A stretch of 43,602 bases of DNA from Natrinema gari JCM 14663 (GCF_000337175.1 NZ_AOIJ01000055.1:28721-72322); one strand, 5' to 3'; positions 18,519-27,180 are shown, counted from the first letter of the stretch. The notes: a model not told the origin generated them from the letters alone. Numbers and translations are program-made.

Positions 18519-19898
18519 CTACTCGCGTTCGCCCGCACCGAGCGCCGACTCGCCGACCTTTTCGTGGCCCTCGATGACCGCTTTGCCGCCCATGTACGGC
18601 CGTAGCGGTTCGGGGATCGTCACCGTGCCGTCCTCGTTCTGGTAGTACTCGAGGATGGCGACCATGACCCGCGGGATGGCGAGCCCGGAGGCGTTGAGCG
18701 TGTGGAGGTAGTCGGCCGATTCGTGGCGCTCGGGCCGGTAGCGCAGGCCGGCGCGGCGGGCCTGGAAGGCCTCGAAGTTCGAGGCCGAGGAGACCTCGAG
18801 CCAGCGGCCGCCCTCATCGGGCCCGTCGTCCATGTCGTCACCGGGAGCCCACACCTCGATGTCGTAGGTCTTGGCGCTGGCGAAGGTCAGATCACCGGTG
18901 CAGAGTTCGAGGATGCGGTAGGGGAGCCCGAGCCGTTTGAGGACGTCCTCGGCCTCCGCGAGGAGGTTCTCGAGACGGTCGTAGCTCTCGTCGGGTTCGA
19001 CGAAGTTGACGAGTTCGACCTTGTTGAACTGGTGGACGCGGACGATCCCGCGGGTTTCGGTGCCGTGCTCGCCGGCCTCCCGGCGGAAGTTCGGCGTGTA
19101 GGCCTGGTGTTTGAGCGGGAGATCGTCCTGCAGGAGGATCTCGTTGCGGTACATGTTGGTAACCGGGACCTCCGCGGTGGGACAGAGCCAGAGGTCGTCG
19201 TCCGCGTACTCCTCCTCGTTGCTGCCGCCCACTCGGTAGGCGTCGTCGGCGAATTTCGGGAGCTGTCCGGTGCCCCGCATGGACGTGCTCTTGACTGGAA
19301 CCGGCGGGAAGAGGTCGACGTACCCCTGCTCGCGGTGGATATCCATCATGAACTGGATCAGGGCGTGCTCGAGCTGTGCGCCCTCGCCCTTGAGGAAATA
19401 AAAGCCCGCACCGGTGGTCTTGGCGGCGCGTTCCTCGTCGATGATGTCTAGCTCCTCGCCGAGTTCGTAGTGGGGCGTGATTTCTTCGGGCAACTCGTGT
19501 GCGTCGTCGAATCCCCAGCGCCGGTCCTCGACGTTGTGTCGTTCGTCGACCCCGAGCGGGACGCTTTCGTGGGGGAGTTGCGGGATCTCGAGCATCCGCT
19601 CGCGGAGCTCCGCCTGGAGCTCCACGGCTTCTTCCTCGACGTCCTCGATCTCGGCTTTGAGTTCCCGCGAGCGCTGGATGGCCTCCTCCCGCTCCTCGTC
19701 TTTGCCTTCGGCGACGAGCTTGCCGATCTGCTCGGTGATCTGGTTGCGATCGTGGCGCAGGTCGTCGCCGCGAGCTTTGAGCTCCCGCCAGCGTTCGTCG
19801 AGTTCGAGGAATTCGTCGAGATCGACGTCGGCTCCGCGGTCGTCGAGGGCGTCGCGTACCTCGTCGGGATTCTCGCGCAGATGGGTCCGGTCGAGCAT
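18519..19898 (-). CDS. serS: Seryl-tRNA synthetase
   Basis: A 459-residue class II aminoacyl-tRNA synthetase that charges tRNA-Ser. The N-terminal coiled-coil tRNA-binding arm spans about residues 25-110 (alternating Glu/Lys/Arg helices). The catalytic core shows motif 2 (FRREAGEHGTETRGIVRVHQ) and motif 3 (GLAIPRVMVAILE). The start MLDRTHLRENPDEVRDAL is the family norm; the frame stays open upstream into the divergent gene but that part has no family support. It is the standard bacterial/archaeal SerRS type, not the rare methanogenic form. Confidence 0.97.
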   Translation of the reverse strand: MLDRTHLRENPDEVRDALDDRGADVDLDEFLELDERWRELKARGDDLRHDRNQITEQIGKLVAEGKDEEREEAIQRSRELKAEIEDVEEEAVELQAELRERMLEIPQLPHESVPLGVDERHNVEDRRWGFDDAHELPEEITPHYELGEELDIIDEERAAKTTGAGFYFLKGEGAQLEHALIQFMMDIHREQGYVDLFPPVPVKSTSMRGTGQLPKFADDAYRVGGSNEEEYADDDLWLCPTAEVPVTNMYRNEILLQDDLPLKHQAYTPNFRREAGEHGTETRGIVRVHQFNKVELVNFVEPDESYDRLENLLAEAEDVLKRLGLPYRILELCTGDLTFASAKTYDIEVWAPGDDMDDGPDEGGRWLEVSSASNFEAFQARRAGLRYRPERHESADYLHTLNASGLAIPRVMVAILEYYQNEDGTVTIPEPLRPYMGGKAVIEGHEKVGESALGAGERE

Positions 19899-20022
19899 TG
19901 GTATTGGTCGTTCGTTCTTTGTGCCCGGGCAAAACCGTGTCGGAAGGCTACGTCGTTCGAGTGCCCGATCGGGTCTCCCCCAGCGGGAAACGCTTTTTCC
20001 GTGGGCCACCGTCCTTTGAAGT

Positions 20023-21231
20023 ATGGATCCGCTCGAGGGCGAGACATCGTCGGCTCCGATCGAGTACGAGCCCGTCAGCGTCAAGGACGTGCTGGTGGAG
20101 ATGAAAGACACCGCCGAACTGTTGATCGACCTCTCGTACTCGGCCGTGCTCCACCAAAGCGAGCAGCTCGCGACGGAAGTCCTGCGCCTGGAAGAGCGGA
20201 TGGACGTCCTCGAGATGCGGGCGCGGATGAGCCTCCTGATGGCCGCCCGCAAGCCCACGGACGCGGAACAGCTCGCCCCCGTCCTCGGGATCGTCGGGGC
20301 TGCGGACGGGATCAGCGACGCCGCCGGCGATATCGCGAAGATCGTCCTCGAGGATATGGGTCTCCCCGAGGCGATGCGCGCGGCGCTGCCCGACGCCGCG
20401 GAGGCGCTCCTCCGGGGGGTCGTCGCGATGGACTCGGCGTACGCCGGGCGGACGCTCCAGGACATCGACCTCGAGTCGGAGACGGGCGTGCGCGTGATCG
20501 CGCTCCGGCGGGGCAGCGACTGGCTGCTCAATCCGGGGCCGACGACCTGCGTCGAGGCCGACGACGTCGCGCTCCTCCGGGGTCCCGAGTCGGCGATCGG
20601 CGACGTCTGCGAGGAGTTGACCGGCGAGGCCTACGAGGCCCCGACCGCCGAGACGCCGGATATCGACGACCTCGAGCGGGCCGTGGATACGATCGTCCAT
20701 ATGAAGGATTTCTCCGAGTTGGCTGTCGATCTGGCCTACAGCAGCGTGCTGTTCGACAGCGAGGAACTGGCCGAGGAGGTCCGGAATCTCGAGGTCGAGG
20801 TCGACGCGATGCAATCGCGCTTCGAGGCGTGGACGCTCCGGGCCGCCGCGGACGCGACGGACCCGGTCGTTCTCCGCGGGTTGATCCAGTTGGGGAACTG
20901 TACGGAGCGAATCAGCGATGCCGCGATCGAGATCAGCGAGGGTGTCCTCAGGGAGATCGACGTCCACCCGGTGGTGCAGGTGGCCGTCCAGGAGAGCGAC
21001 GAGATCATCACCCGCGTCGAAGTCGACGAGCGGAGCGATCTCGACGGGACCGCGGTGACCGCCGGCGTTCCCGACGCCGAGTCGACGATGTCCGTGATCG
21101 CCATTCGACGGCCCGGCGAGGGCTGGCTGCTGGTCGCGGACGCCGACGCGGAACTGCGTGGCGGCGACGTCCTCATCTCCAAGGGGACCCGGACGGCCGC
21201 GGCGGCGTTTCGCGACCTCGCATCCGCGTAG
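20023..21231 (+). CDS. Duplicated PhoU-TrkA_C domain protein
   Basis: A 402-residue soluble protein made of two tandem copies of a PhoU-like helical domain followed by a TrkA_C (RCK_C) ligand-binding domain. PhoU-1 is at about 15-105 (VKDVLVEMKDTAELLIDLSYS), RCK_C-1 at about 120-200 (GVRVIALRRGSDWLLNP), PhoU-2 at about 215-300 (IVHMKDFSELAVDLAYSSVL) and RCK_C-2 at about 315-400 (MSVIAIRRPGEGWLL...GGDVLISKG). The architecture resembles the uncharacterised archaeal COG3273 type. RCK_C domains in other proteins sense ions or nucleotides and gate transporters. It converges on two MgtE-like permease genes, suggesting it regulates them; this is inference from context. Confidence 0.88.
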   Translation: MDPLEGETSSAPIEYEPVSVKDVLVEMKDTAELLIDLSYSAVLHQSEQLATEVLRLEERMDVLEMRARMSLLMAARKPTDAEQLAPVLGIVGAADGISDAAGDIAKIVLEDMGLPEAMRAALPDAAEALLRGVVAMDSAYAGRTLQDIDLESETGVRVIALRRGSDWLLNPGPTTCVEADDVALLRGPESAIGDVCEELTGEAYEAPTAETPDIDDLERAVDTIVHMKDFSELAVDLAYSSVLFDSEELAEEVRNLEVEVDAMQSRFEAWTLRAAADATDPVVLRGLIQLGNCTERISDAAIEISEGVLREIDVHPVVQVAVQESDEIITRVEVDERSDLDGTAVTAGVPDAESTMSVIAIRRPGEGWLLVADADAELRGGDVLISKGTRTAAAAFRDLASA

Positions 21232-21407
21232 CCCGACGCGGCCCGTCGTACGACCGTCGCCCCCGTCCGTTCTCGAGCCGGCTATACGAGCCACTGACCG
21301 GCACTGCACACTCGATCGCATGACCGCTGTGCGATTGGTGTGTCACTCGTTTCAGGTGGGCCTCTCGTTCCACCACGCCGCTCGGCTCCGCGTTTCGGGG
21401 CGGTCCG

Positions 21408-21989
21408 TTAGTTCAGGACGACGATCGCGACCCCCGAGAGGACGATCACGCCGAGGATGTCACAGACGTTCGTGACGACCGGGATCGTCGTATCGTCCGG
21501 GTCCAAGCCCTGCGTGTAGGAGATGTAGGTCGCGGCGATACTGAGCACGATCGCGATCACGGCCAGGAGCAGCCCGCTCACGATCGAGATGAGCATGAGA
21601 TCGGCCAGCGCCATCGGTTCGGCGATGACCTGCCCGACCGTCCAAGCCGCGACGCCCAGCGCCGAGAAGATCGTTGCCGCCAGCCCCATGATCGCCAGTA
21701 CGTTCGTCCACAGGACCTCGTCGCGCGGATCGAACTCGAGCAGGCCCAGGTGGAGCCGTGTCGAGAGCCGCGAGGAGAGGATCGCGCCGAGGTTACCGCC
21801 CATCCCGATCATGACGGGGACGAGCACCAGCAGCGTCGGATTGGAGAGGTAGGTCTCCTTGAGTTCCTCGAGAACGTAGCCTGATCCCATCTCGAGCAGC
21901 GAGAGAACGAGCAGGATGGGAAACATCGTGGCAACGATGCTGCGGATCGTCCAGGTATCGAGCGACTCGTCCGGGCCTGCGGACGACAT
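21408..21989 (-). CDS. Half-size MgtE/SLC41-type cation permease (second subunit)
   Basis: A 193-residue integral membrane protein of about five helices corresponding only to the membrane domain of MgtE magnesium channels. The N and CBS cytosolic domains are absent. Family signatures are MIGMGGNLGAILSSRLSTRLHLG in the first half and QGLDPDDTTIPVVTNVCD in the last, the acidic D-P-D being at the ion path. Its ATG overlaps the stop codon of the upstream permease by one base, indicating coupled translation and a likely heterodimer. Resembles the archaeal permease family COG1824; Mg2+ is the most likely ion but is unproven. Confidence 0.88.
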   Translation of the reverse strand: MSSAGPDESLDTWTIRSIVATMFPILLVLSLLEMGSGYVLEELKETYLSNPTLLVLVPVMIGMGGNLGAILSSRLSTRLHLGLLEFDPRDEVLWTNVLAIMGLAATIFSALGVAAWTVGQVIAEPMALADLMLISIVSGLLLAVIAIVLSIAATYISYTQGLDPDDTTIPVVTNVCDILGVIVLSGVAIVVLN

Positions 21990-22564
21990 TAGAAGATCCC
22001 CCCCACGACGGTGATCGCGACGAAGAGGAAGACGACGCCGAAGATATCGCCGAGCGTGGTGACGATCGGGCCGATCAGGTTGTCCGGATCAAGCCCGTAT
22101 TGGTAGCTCGCGAACACCAGCCCCAGCAGTCCGAAGATCAGGGTCACGGACGTGAGGATGCCGGAGATGAGCATGATGCCGACGAGTTCGACGAGTCTGG
22201 CCGATTCGCGACCGAGCACGTGCAGAATGCCCCACGAGAGGACCGCGATGACGATCGAGATCCCGATGCCGTTAATGAAGGAGGCGGCGACGGCGTTGAC
22301 TAGCCGCCGGTTCCACGAGAACTCGGGGTCGATCATCCCCTGGTGGAGTCCACTCGAGATGCGCGCCCCCATCGCGCCGTAGACGTTCCCGCGCGTCGCG
22401 AGGAAGGCAGGAAGCAACAGCAGGAGTCCGGGGAACCGCTCGAACCCCTCGGTCATCCCCGCCGATCCGAGGACCGATCCGGCGAAAATCCCGCCGGCGA
22501 GGCTGACCACGAGGATCGGCAGTGACTCGCGGTAGATCCGCCACGCGTCTTGGCGAGCCGCCAT
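21989..22564 (-). CDS. Half-size MgtE/SLC41-type cation permease (first subunit)
   Basis: A 191-residue membrane protein paralogous to the next gene, with about five helices. ATRGNVYGAMGARISSGLHQG and YGLDPDNLIGPIVTTLGD occupy the same positions as in its partner. Full SLC41 proteins carry two MgtE halves in one chain; here the halves are separate genes whose stop and start overlap (TAATG). Without CBS domains the usual MgtE magnesium-sensing gate is missing, so gating may be supplied by another protein, for example the neighbouring PhoU-TrkA_C protein. The start MAARQDAWRIYRESLP is normal. Confidence 0.88.
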   Translation of the reverse strand: MAARQDAWRIYRESLPILVVSLAGGIFAGSVLGSAGMTEGFERFPGLLLLLPAFLATRGNVYGAMGARISSGLHQGMIDPEFSWNRRLVNAVAASFINGIGISIVIAVLSWGILHVLGRESARLVELVGIMLISGILTSVTLIFGLLGLVFASYQYGLDPDNLIGPIVTTLGDIFGVVFLFVAITVVGGIF

Positions 22565-22701
22565 ACTGTCGTCTCACGGAATCCGGACATAAACCTACCG
22601 CGGGTCGAAGGCGATCCGACCGTACGATGTCATGGTGGTCGGCCCCAGTTGTGACGGTTCGCTAACCGGTCGTGGCCCGCGTTCCGCGGGGAGTGCGACG
22701 C

Positions 22702-23130
22702 TCAGAGAGCGGTAGCAGCGACGAGTAGCCACGCCAGTCCGATCGCCGCGAGCGAGCACGCGAGGGTCACCGCGGCGGTGGCGACCGCGGGGACTCGATC
22801 GCCGCGCTCGTACAGTCGGACCGTCTCGACCGAAAACGAGGAAAACGTCGTGAACGAGCCACAGATACCGGTCCCGACGAGTCGGAGCGTCGACCCGCCC
22901 GCGCCGGCGAAGACCACGAGGCCGAGGACGAAACTGCCGATGACGTTGACTGCGACCGTCGCCAGCGGGACCCGCTCGCTCGAGAGTCGTTCGGAGACCC
23001 GTTGCGTGGTCACGTATCGAAGGACCGCTCCGATCGCCCCGCCGGTGCCGACGACGTGGGCCGGGCTGGGGTCGATGGTGACGGCCGTTCGACCGAGCAC
23101 GTCGATCCCCTCGAGAAGGAGCACGCTCAT
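22702..23130 (-). CDS. crcB: Fluoride channel subunit CrcB/Fluc (second gene)
   Basis: A 142-residue four-helix membrane protein. Fluc/CrcB channels export toxic fluoride as dual-topology dimers. Motifs are GGAIGAVLRY, the asparagine-bearing VNVIGSFVLG, and the phenylalanine-box segment GSFTTFSSFSVET. A hydrophilic N-terminus of about 25 residues is slightly longer than usual. Its ATG overlaps the stop of the upstream crcB by 4 bases (ATGA), so the two should assemble as a heterodimer. No recognisable fluoride riboswitch was found upstream of the pair. Confidence 0.93.
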   Translation of the reverse strand: MSVLLLEGIDVLGRTAVTIDPSPAHVVGTGGAIGAVLRYVTTQRVSERLSSERVPLATVAVNVIGSFVLGLVVFAGAGGSTLRLVGTGICGSFTTFSSFSVETVRLYERGDRVPAVATAAVTLACSLAAIGLAWLLVAATAL

Positions 23131-23534
23131 GTGGTCTCACCACCGGTCGGCCGCGGAACGCCGAGCCGACGCGCGAGGAACCGACCAACGAGGACGCCGG
23201 CGAGGCCGAGCCCGTAGTTCGCGGCGACGATACCGCCCAGCGCGAGCGGACTCGCCGCGAGCGCGGTCTGGAGCGCGAACGTGCTGTAGGTCGTCAGCGA
23301 GGAGAGCACCCCCGTCGTGAAGACGAGTCGTGTCCGTGCGGTCAGGCGGTCCGCGTAGTCGGCTTCGTAGACCAGGAAGGCGAGGACCGCGCTTCCGACG
23401 GCGTTGACCAGAACGATCGACGGCACGTCGGGCACCAGCCCCATCGCGAAAAAGCGGAGGTTCGAACCGGCGAACCCGCCGACGGCGATCAGTGCGAGCG
23501 TCTCGAGGCGAACGAGTGGATGTGCGTTTACCAT
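23127..23534 (-). CDS. crcB: Fluoride channel subunit CrcB/Fluc (first gene)
   Basis: A 135-residue four-helix membrane protein paralogous to the following crcB. GGFAGSNLRFF, LVNAVGSAVLAFLV and GVLSSLTTYSTFALQT correspond to the conserved GxxGxxxRY, pore Asn and Phe-box segments. In paired Fluc systems the two subunits have opposite fixed topology, which fits the tandem overlapping arrangement. It is transcribed away from the CDF transporter gene. The C-terminus is basic (FLARRLGVPRP). Confidence 0.92.
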   Translation of the reverse strand: MVNAHPLVRLETLALIAVGGFAGSNLRFFAMGLVPDVPSIVLVNAVGSAVLAFLVYEADYADRLTARTRLVFTTGVLSSLTTYSTFALQTALAASPLALGGIVAANYGLGLAGVLVGRFLARRLGVPRPTGGETT

Positions 23535-23737
23535 GGCTGGGACTCACGCAGGGACCGTCAGCCGAACGACGCTCGGTAAGTCTGTGCGCTCCAGACGCGG
23601 TCGACGTCGCTGTCGGCGGTTGGGTCGGGCGGGCCCCATCGCCCGGTCGTTTCGTCCCTCTCGTGGCCACCCAATGAGGGTTGTGATCGGTGCCCGACCG
23701 ACGGCGCGCCTCGAGCGGGGAAGGAAAAGAGCCAAGG

Positions 23738-23752
23738 TTAGACTGCCTCTAA
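23738..23752 (+). promoter_or_regulatory. Inverted repeat just before the CDF transporter start
   Basis: TTAGA-CTGCC-TCTAA is a perfect 5-base dyad with a 5-base spacer ending 8 bases before the ATG at 23761. The dyad extends imperfectly to GGTTAGA/TCTAAACC. The position suits a repressor operator at the transcription start, possibly for a metal-responsive regulator; this is inference. Confidence 0.4.
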
Positions 23753-23760
23753 ACCAAGCC

Positions 23761-24696
23761 ATGTCCGAAGCGGACGCGGCGGACGGCGGGCGACGCGGGT
23801 TCGCGTGGGCGTCGTGGGCGAACGTCCTCGGAAACATCGCCAAGATCGTTGCCGAGGGTGGTGCGGGGTTCGCGTTCGGCAGCGTCGCCCTGCTGGCCGA
23901 CGCAGCTCATTCGCTGGCAGATCTCGTCGCCAGCGTCGTCGTCCTCGTCTGGGGGCGGAGCGCGTTCGACGAACCCGACGACACGCATCCCCACGGTCAC
24001 GACCGGATCGAGCCCCTGACGGCGCTGTTCGTCGGGGCTGTCATCGCACTGTTAGGACTGAACCTGCTCTACCGGTCCGGTCAGGGACTGCTGTACGGGA
24101 CTGACATCGAGTTCAGTCCGTTGCTCCTCGCGGCGCTCGGGTTCTCGATCGTCGACATGTATCTGGTCTATCGCTACACCGTGGCGATCAACGAGCGCCT
24201 GCAGTCGACCGCGCTCGCGGCGCTTGCGAAGGACTGTCTGAACGACATCTACACCTCGATCGCCGCCATCGTGGGCGTTCTCGGCGTTCTCGTCAGCTAT
24301 CCGATACTCGATCCCCTCGCCGGCGGCCTCGTCAGTCTGCTGGTCGTCTATCAGGGTGTCGAGATCGGCAGGGAAAACGTCGATTACCTCATCGGTGCCG
24401 CACCCGGTCCCGAGAAGCGAGGGGAGATCACGGCCGCCCTCCGGCGTCATCCGGCCGTCGCGGGCGTCCATGACCTGACCGTCTTCTACGACGGCACGGT
24501 TCTCGAGGTCGAAGTCCACGTCGAGGTCGACGGCGACATGCCGTTCCGGGAGGCCCACGATATCGAGTCGGAACTGGTCGCTCGACTGCGGGGCCTCGAC
24601 GATGTCGGCGACGCCCACGTCCACCTCGATCCCTCGGGCATCGGCGAGTGGAAGGAATCGGCCGACGAGTTCGAGAGCCGTGACAGTACCGACTGA
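23761..24696 (+). CDS. Cation diffusion facilitator (metal/proton antiporter)
   Basis: A 311-residue CDF-family inner membrane transporter that exports divalent metals such as Zn2+, Fe2+ or Mn2+ using the proton gradient. Six helices are expected. The metal site is formed by H50 and D54 (HSLAD, TM2) and D158 and D162 (DCLND, TM5), with a histidine-rich HPHGHDR at 76-82 after TM2. A cytosolic ferredoxin-like domain follows at about 215-290 (AVAGVHDLTVFYDG...DDVGDAHVHLDP). The ATG at 23761 is preferred; the upstream open frame is antisense to crcB. Metal specificity cannot be read. Confidence 0.93.
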   Translation: MSEADAADGGRRGFAWASWANVLGNIAKIVAEGGAGFAFGSVALLADAAHSLADLVASVVVLVWGRSAFDEPDDTHPHGHDRIEPLTALFVGAVIALLGLNLLYRSGQGLLYGTDIEFSPLLLAALGFSIVDMYLVYRYTVAINERLQSTALAALAKDCLNDIYTSIAAIVGVLGVLVSYPILDPLAGGLVSLLVVYQGVEIGRENVDYLIGAAPGPEKRGEITAALRRHPAVAGVHDLTVFYDGTVLEVEVHVEVDGDMPFREAHDIESELVARLRGLDDVGDAHVHLDPSGIGEWKESADEFESRDSTD

Positions 24697-24748
24697 CCCG
24701 ACGCACACGGAGTGCACAGCCGTCGTGTGCCTAGGTGTCCCGTGACGG

Positions 24749-25912
24749 TCAGTGGCGACGGGAGTCGGACGCCTCGGCATCATCGGCGGCCGAGATACGG
24801 GGTAACGTTACGACGAAGACGCTCCCGTCGGGGCCGGTGTCGGCGAGATCGACGGTGCCACCGTACCTGTTCGCGAGGATACGGGAGAGGTACAGGCCGA
24901 GTCCATGGTTAGTCGACTTGCGTTCGAACAGCGTCTCCCGCTCTTTGTCGGGAATCCCGGGACCGTCGTCGGTGACGGTGACGGTGACGGTCTCGGGTTG
25001 CTTGTCGACGGTCACGCGGACGTGTGTCGTCGCGGCGTCGTCGTGTTCGATCGCGTTCTCGAGGAGGTTCGAGAAGAGCCATTTGAGTCCCTCGTTGCCC
25101 CGGACGTGAGCCGATTCGGGGAGTTCGACGTCGATGACGGCCTCGTCGAAGCGCGCACGACATTCGGCCACCTGTGTCGTCAGTAACGCGGTGAGGTCGA
25201 CGCTCGAGTGCGTCTCCGGCCCCCGGTTCGCCTCCAGCATCGCCCGGATATCGTCGATGACATCGACGAGCTCGTCGCTCTCGCGTTCGATCGTCTGGAG
25301 GCGTGTGCGAACCCGCTCGTCGTCACACGCCGCCTGCAGCAGCGACGCGTGGCCGCTGATTATCTGTGCGGAGTTCAATACCTCGTGCCGGAGGAGATCG
25401 TTCAGGTACATGAGCAGTTCGCGCTCGTCCGCGAGCTGGTCGGCACGGACGGTGGCGACCGTCGCCTCGACCTCGCGCTGGATCGCCCGTGCTTCGACGT
25501 ACCCGACGGCGAAGCCCCCGACCGCACCCGCATTCACCGAGAAGTGGGCCCAGGAGATGTTGCCCGCCAGATTGTACCAGGGAAAGAAGACCATCGTCAT
25601 GAGGTTGATTGCCAGGAAACCGACCGATCCGCCGACACACCACTGGAGAATCCGAGCGTACCGGCCCGTCTCGATGTCGCTTCGGTCGAGTCGGTAGCCC
25701 CCCCAGATCAGCCCGACGGCCGGTCCGCCGGTGAACGCGGCATTGAGCAGGAGGCCCGGAACGTCGATCAGTCCGGCAAACGCGACCGTCCAGCCGGCGA
25801 AGGCGAGTACTGAGAGTCCGCCGAACCACCCGATGAGCCGTGGTATGTACTCCTGGTTGAGCCACGGTCGGGTGGACTCGGTACGGGGCTGGGCCGGCGT
25901 ATCGTGGCTCAT
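24749..25912 (-). CDS. Membrane-bound sensor histidine kinase
   Basis: A 387-residue two-component kinase. Four or five hydrophobic segments fill about residues 20-140, followed by a short helix and a dimerisation domain with the phospho-acceptor His in LLRHEVLNSAQ (H176). The ATPase domain shows the N box NLLENAIEHDD (N286), the G1 box DDGPGIPD and the G2 region STNHGLGLYLSR. No PAS, GAF or receiver domain is attached, so the signal is probably sensed in or at the membrane. No response regulator lies nearby, making it an orphan. An ATG at 25963 would add 17 residues; no clear ribosome-binding site decides between them. Confidence 0.9.
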   Translation of the reverse strand: MSHDTPAQPRTESTRPWLNQEYIPRLIGWFGGLSVLAFAGWTVAFAGLIDVPGLLLNAAFTGGPAVGLIWGGYRLDRSDIETGRYARILQWCVGGSVGFLAINLMTMVFFPWYNLAGNISWAHFSVNAGAVGGFAVGYVEARAIQREVEATVATVRADQLADERELLMYLNDLLRHEVLNSAQIISGHASLLQAACDDERVRTRLQTIERESDELVDVIDDIRAMLEANRGPETHSSVDLTALLTTQVAECRARFDEAVIDVELPESAHVRGNEGLKWLFSNLLENAIEHDDAATTHVRVTVDKQPETVTVTVTDDGPGIPDKERETLFERKSTNHGLGLYLSRILANRYGGTVDLADTGPDGSVFVVTLPRISAADDAEASDSRRH

Positions 25913-26029
25913 GTCGGCTCGAGAATGGGACGTGGTTCGGCGTCGATTCGACGCATCTATCATGATCCAAGAGGATGGTGTGTGAAGTCTGTAACGGCCC
26001 CATCCGCGGGTGGGTCGCCGCGACGCGAG

Positions 26030-26038
26030 CTTTTATCC
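26030..26038 (+). promoter_or_regulatory. TATA box of the MBL-fold hydrolase gene
   Basis: CTTTTATCC lies 23-31 bases before the ATG at 26061, fitting a short-leader or leaderless transcript. Confidence 0.55.
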
Positions 26039-26060
26039 CGTTCGCTGACGCGCTTTCGCT

Positions 26061-26984
26061 ATGGAAGTCGGAGACGTCCGCAACGTAGCGACCGGCGACT
26101 GTTCGGATCTCTACTACCTCGACACGGGAATGTACGATACGAACGGGTACGGTGCCGTCTACATCCTCGACGACGAGCGACCCGCCGTCGTCGACACCGG
26201 TATCGGGACGAACTACGACCTGCTCCGCGAGGGCCTCGCCGAGGTCGGCATCGGGACGGCCGATCTCGAGGTCATCGCCCTGACGCACGTGCATCTGGAT
26301 CACGCCGGCGGGGCCGGCTTTCTCGCCGCGGACTATCCGAACGCCGATGTCTACGTCCCCGCGTTGGGTGCCGACCATATGGCCGATCCCTCGCGATTGG
26401 TCGCGGGGACGAAAAACGCCGTCGGCGAACAGTGGCAGCACTACGTGGAACCGAAGCCGGTCCCGGAATCCCGACTCGTCGATATCGATGACGGCGACGT
26501 GATCGACCTCGGCACTCACGAACTGCGCGTCCACGGGGCACCCGGCCACGCGCCCCACCAGGTGGTCTTCGAGGACCCCGCGAACGACGCGGTTTTCACC
26601 GCCGACGCCGCCGGTATCTGGGTGCCCGAAATCGAGGCGATCAGGGAAACCTCGCCGCCGTCGAACTTCGACCTCGAGCAGTGTCTCGCCGATATCGAGC
26701 TGCTGGCCGCACTCGATCCGGACGTGTTCTGTTATCCCCACTTCGGCCCCCGCTACGTCGGCGACGACGCCGAGGCCGCTCTCGAGGAGTACGCGACGGT
26801 GCTCGAGGAGTGGGTCGACGCGGTCGCGGCGAAACGAGCGGAACTCGAGGACGACGACGCGGTGATCGAGTACTTCGCGAACGCGTCCGACCTGACCGAC
26901 GTCTGGGGCGACGAGAAAGCGAGCGAGGAGGCGAAATTGAACACGCGGGGTGTGCTTGGGTATCTCGACCATCGGGGGACGTGA
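26061..26984 (+). CDS. Metallo-beta-lactamase-fold hydrolase
   Basis: A 307-residue cytosolic MBL-superfamily hydrolase with a complete binuclear metal site: THVHLDH (H76, H78, D80, H81), PGHAPHQ (H163/H166), D182 in TADAAG and H227 in YPHFGP. Such enzymes hydrolyse thioesters, lactones or phosphoesters; the glyoxalase-II-like arrangement suggests a small ester or thioester. The C-terminal 70 residues form an acidic helical tail. It precedes the acyl-CoA synthetase on the same strand by about 200 bases, but each gene has its own TATA box, so they need not be co-transcribed. Confidence 0.92.
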   Translation: MEVGDVRNVATGDCSDLYYLDTGMYDTNGYGAVYILDDERPAVVDTGIGTNYDLLREGLAEVGIGTADLEVIALTHVHLDHAGGAGFLAADYPNADVYVPALGADHMADPSRLVAGTKNAVGEQWQHYVEPKPVPESRLVDIDDGDVIDLGTHELRVHGAPGHAPHQVVFEDPANDAVFTADAAGIWVPEIEAIRETSPPSNFDLEQCLADIELLAALDPDVFCYPHFGPRYVGDDAEAALEEYATVLEEWVDAVAAKRAELEDDDAVIEYFANASDLTDVWGDEKASEEAKLNTRGVLGYLDHRGT

Positions 26985-27147
26985 CCGAGTCCCGTTCCTC
27001 GGGGACGAGCCCCGAACCAGCCACGTAATCGCGGACGGCGATTACCGATCAGTGACCCGTCAGGCGTGGTTTTTGGCCCGTAGCGGGCGTCTCGACCGCC
27101 CACGGGCGACTGATAAACACACTCACTGATTATGTCCGTTTCATCAC

Positions 27148-27156
27148 GTTTTATCG
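27148..27156 (+). promoter_or_regulatory. TATA box of the acyl-CoA synthetase gene
   Basis: GTTTTATCG ends 25 bases before the ATG at 27181, a standard haloarchaeal spacing. Confidence 0.55.
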
Positions 27157-27180
27157 CACGGGAGCTACTCTCATAGGGAT

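Noticed and set aside
19898-20531. N-terminal extension of SerRS to 670 residues
   Set aside because: The extension is antisense to the PhoU-TrkA_C gene and has Ser/Arg-rich composition; the family start is MLDRTHLREN.
23404-23760. N-terminal extension of the CDF protein
   Set aside because: It is antisense to crcB and the intergenic region; family members begin a few residues before the first helix.
25323-26972. A 549-codon minus-strand frame opposite the MBL hydrolase
   Set aside because: Antisense shadow running into the kinase gene out of frame; no domain.
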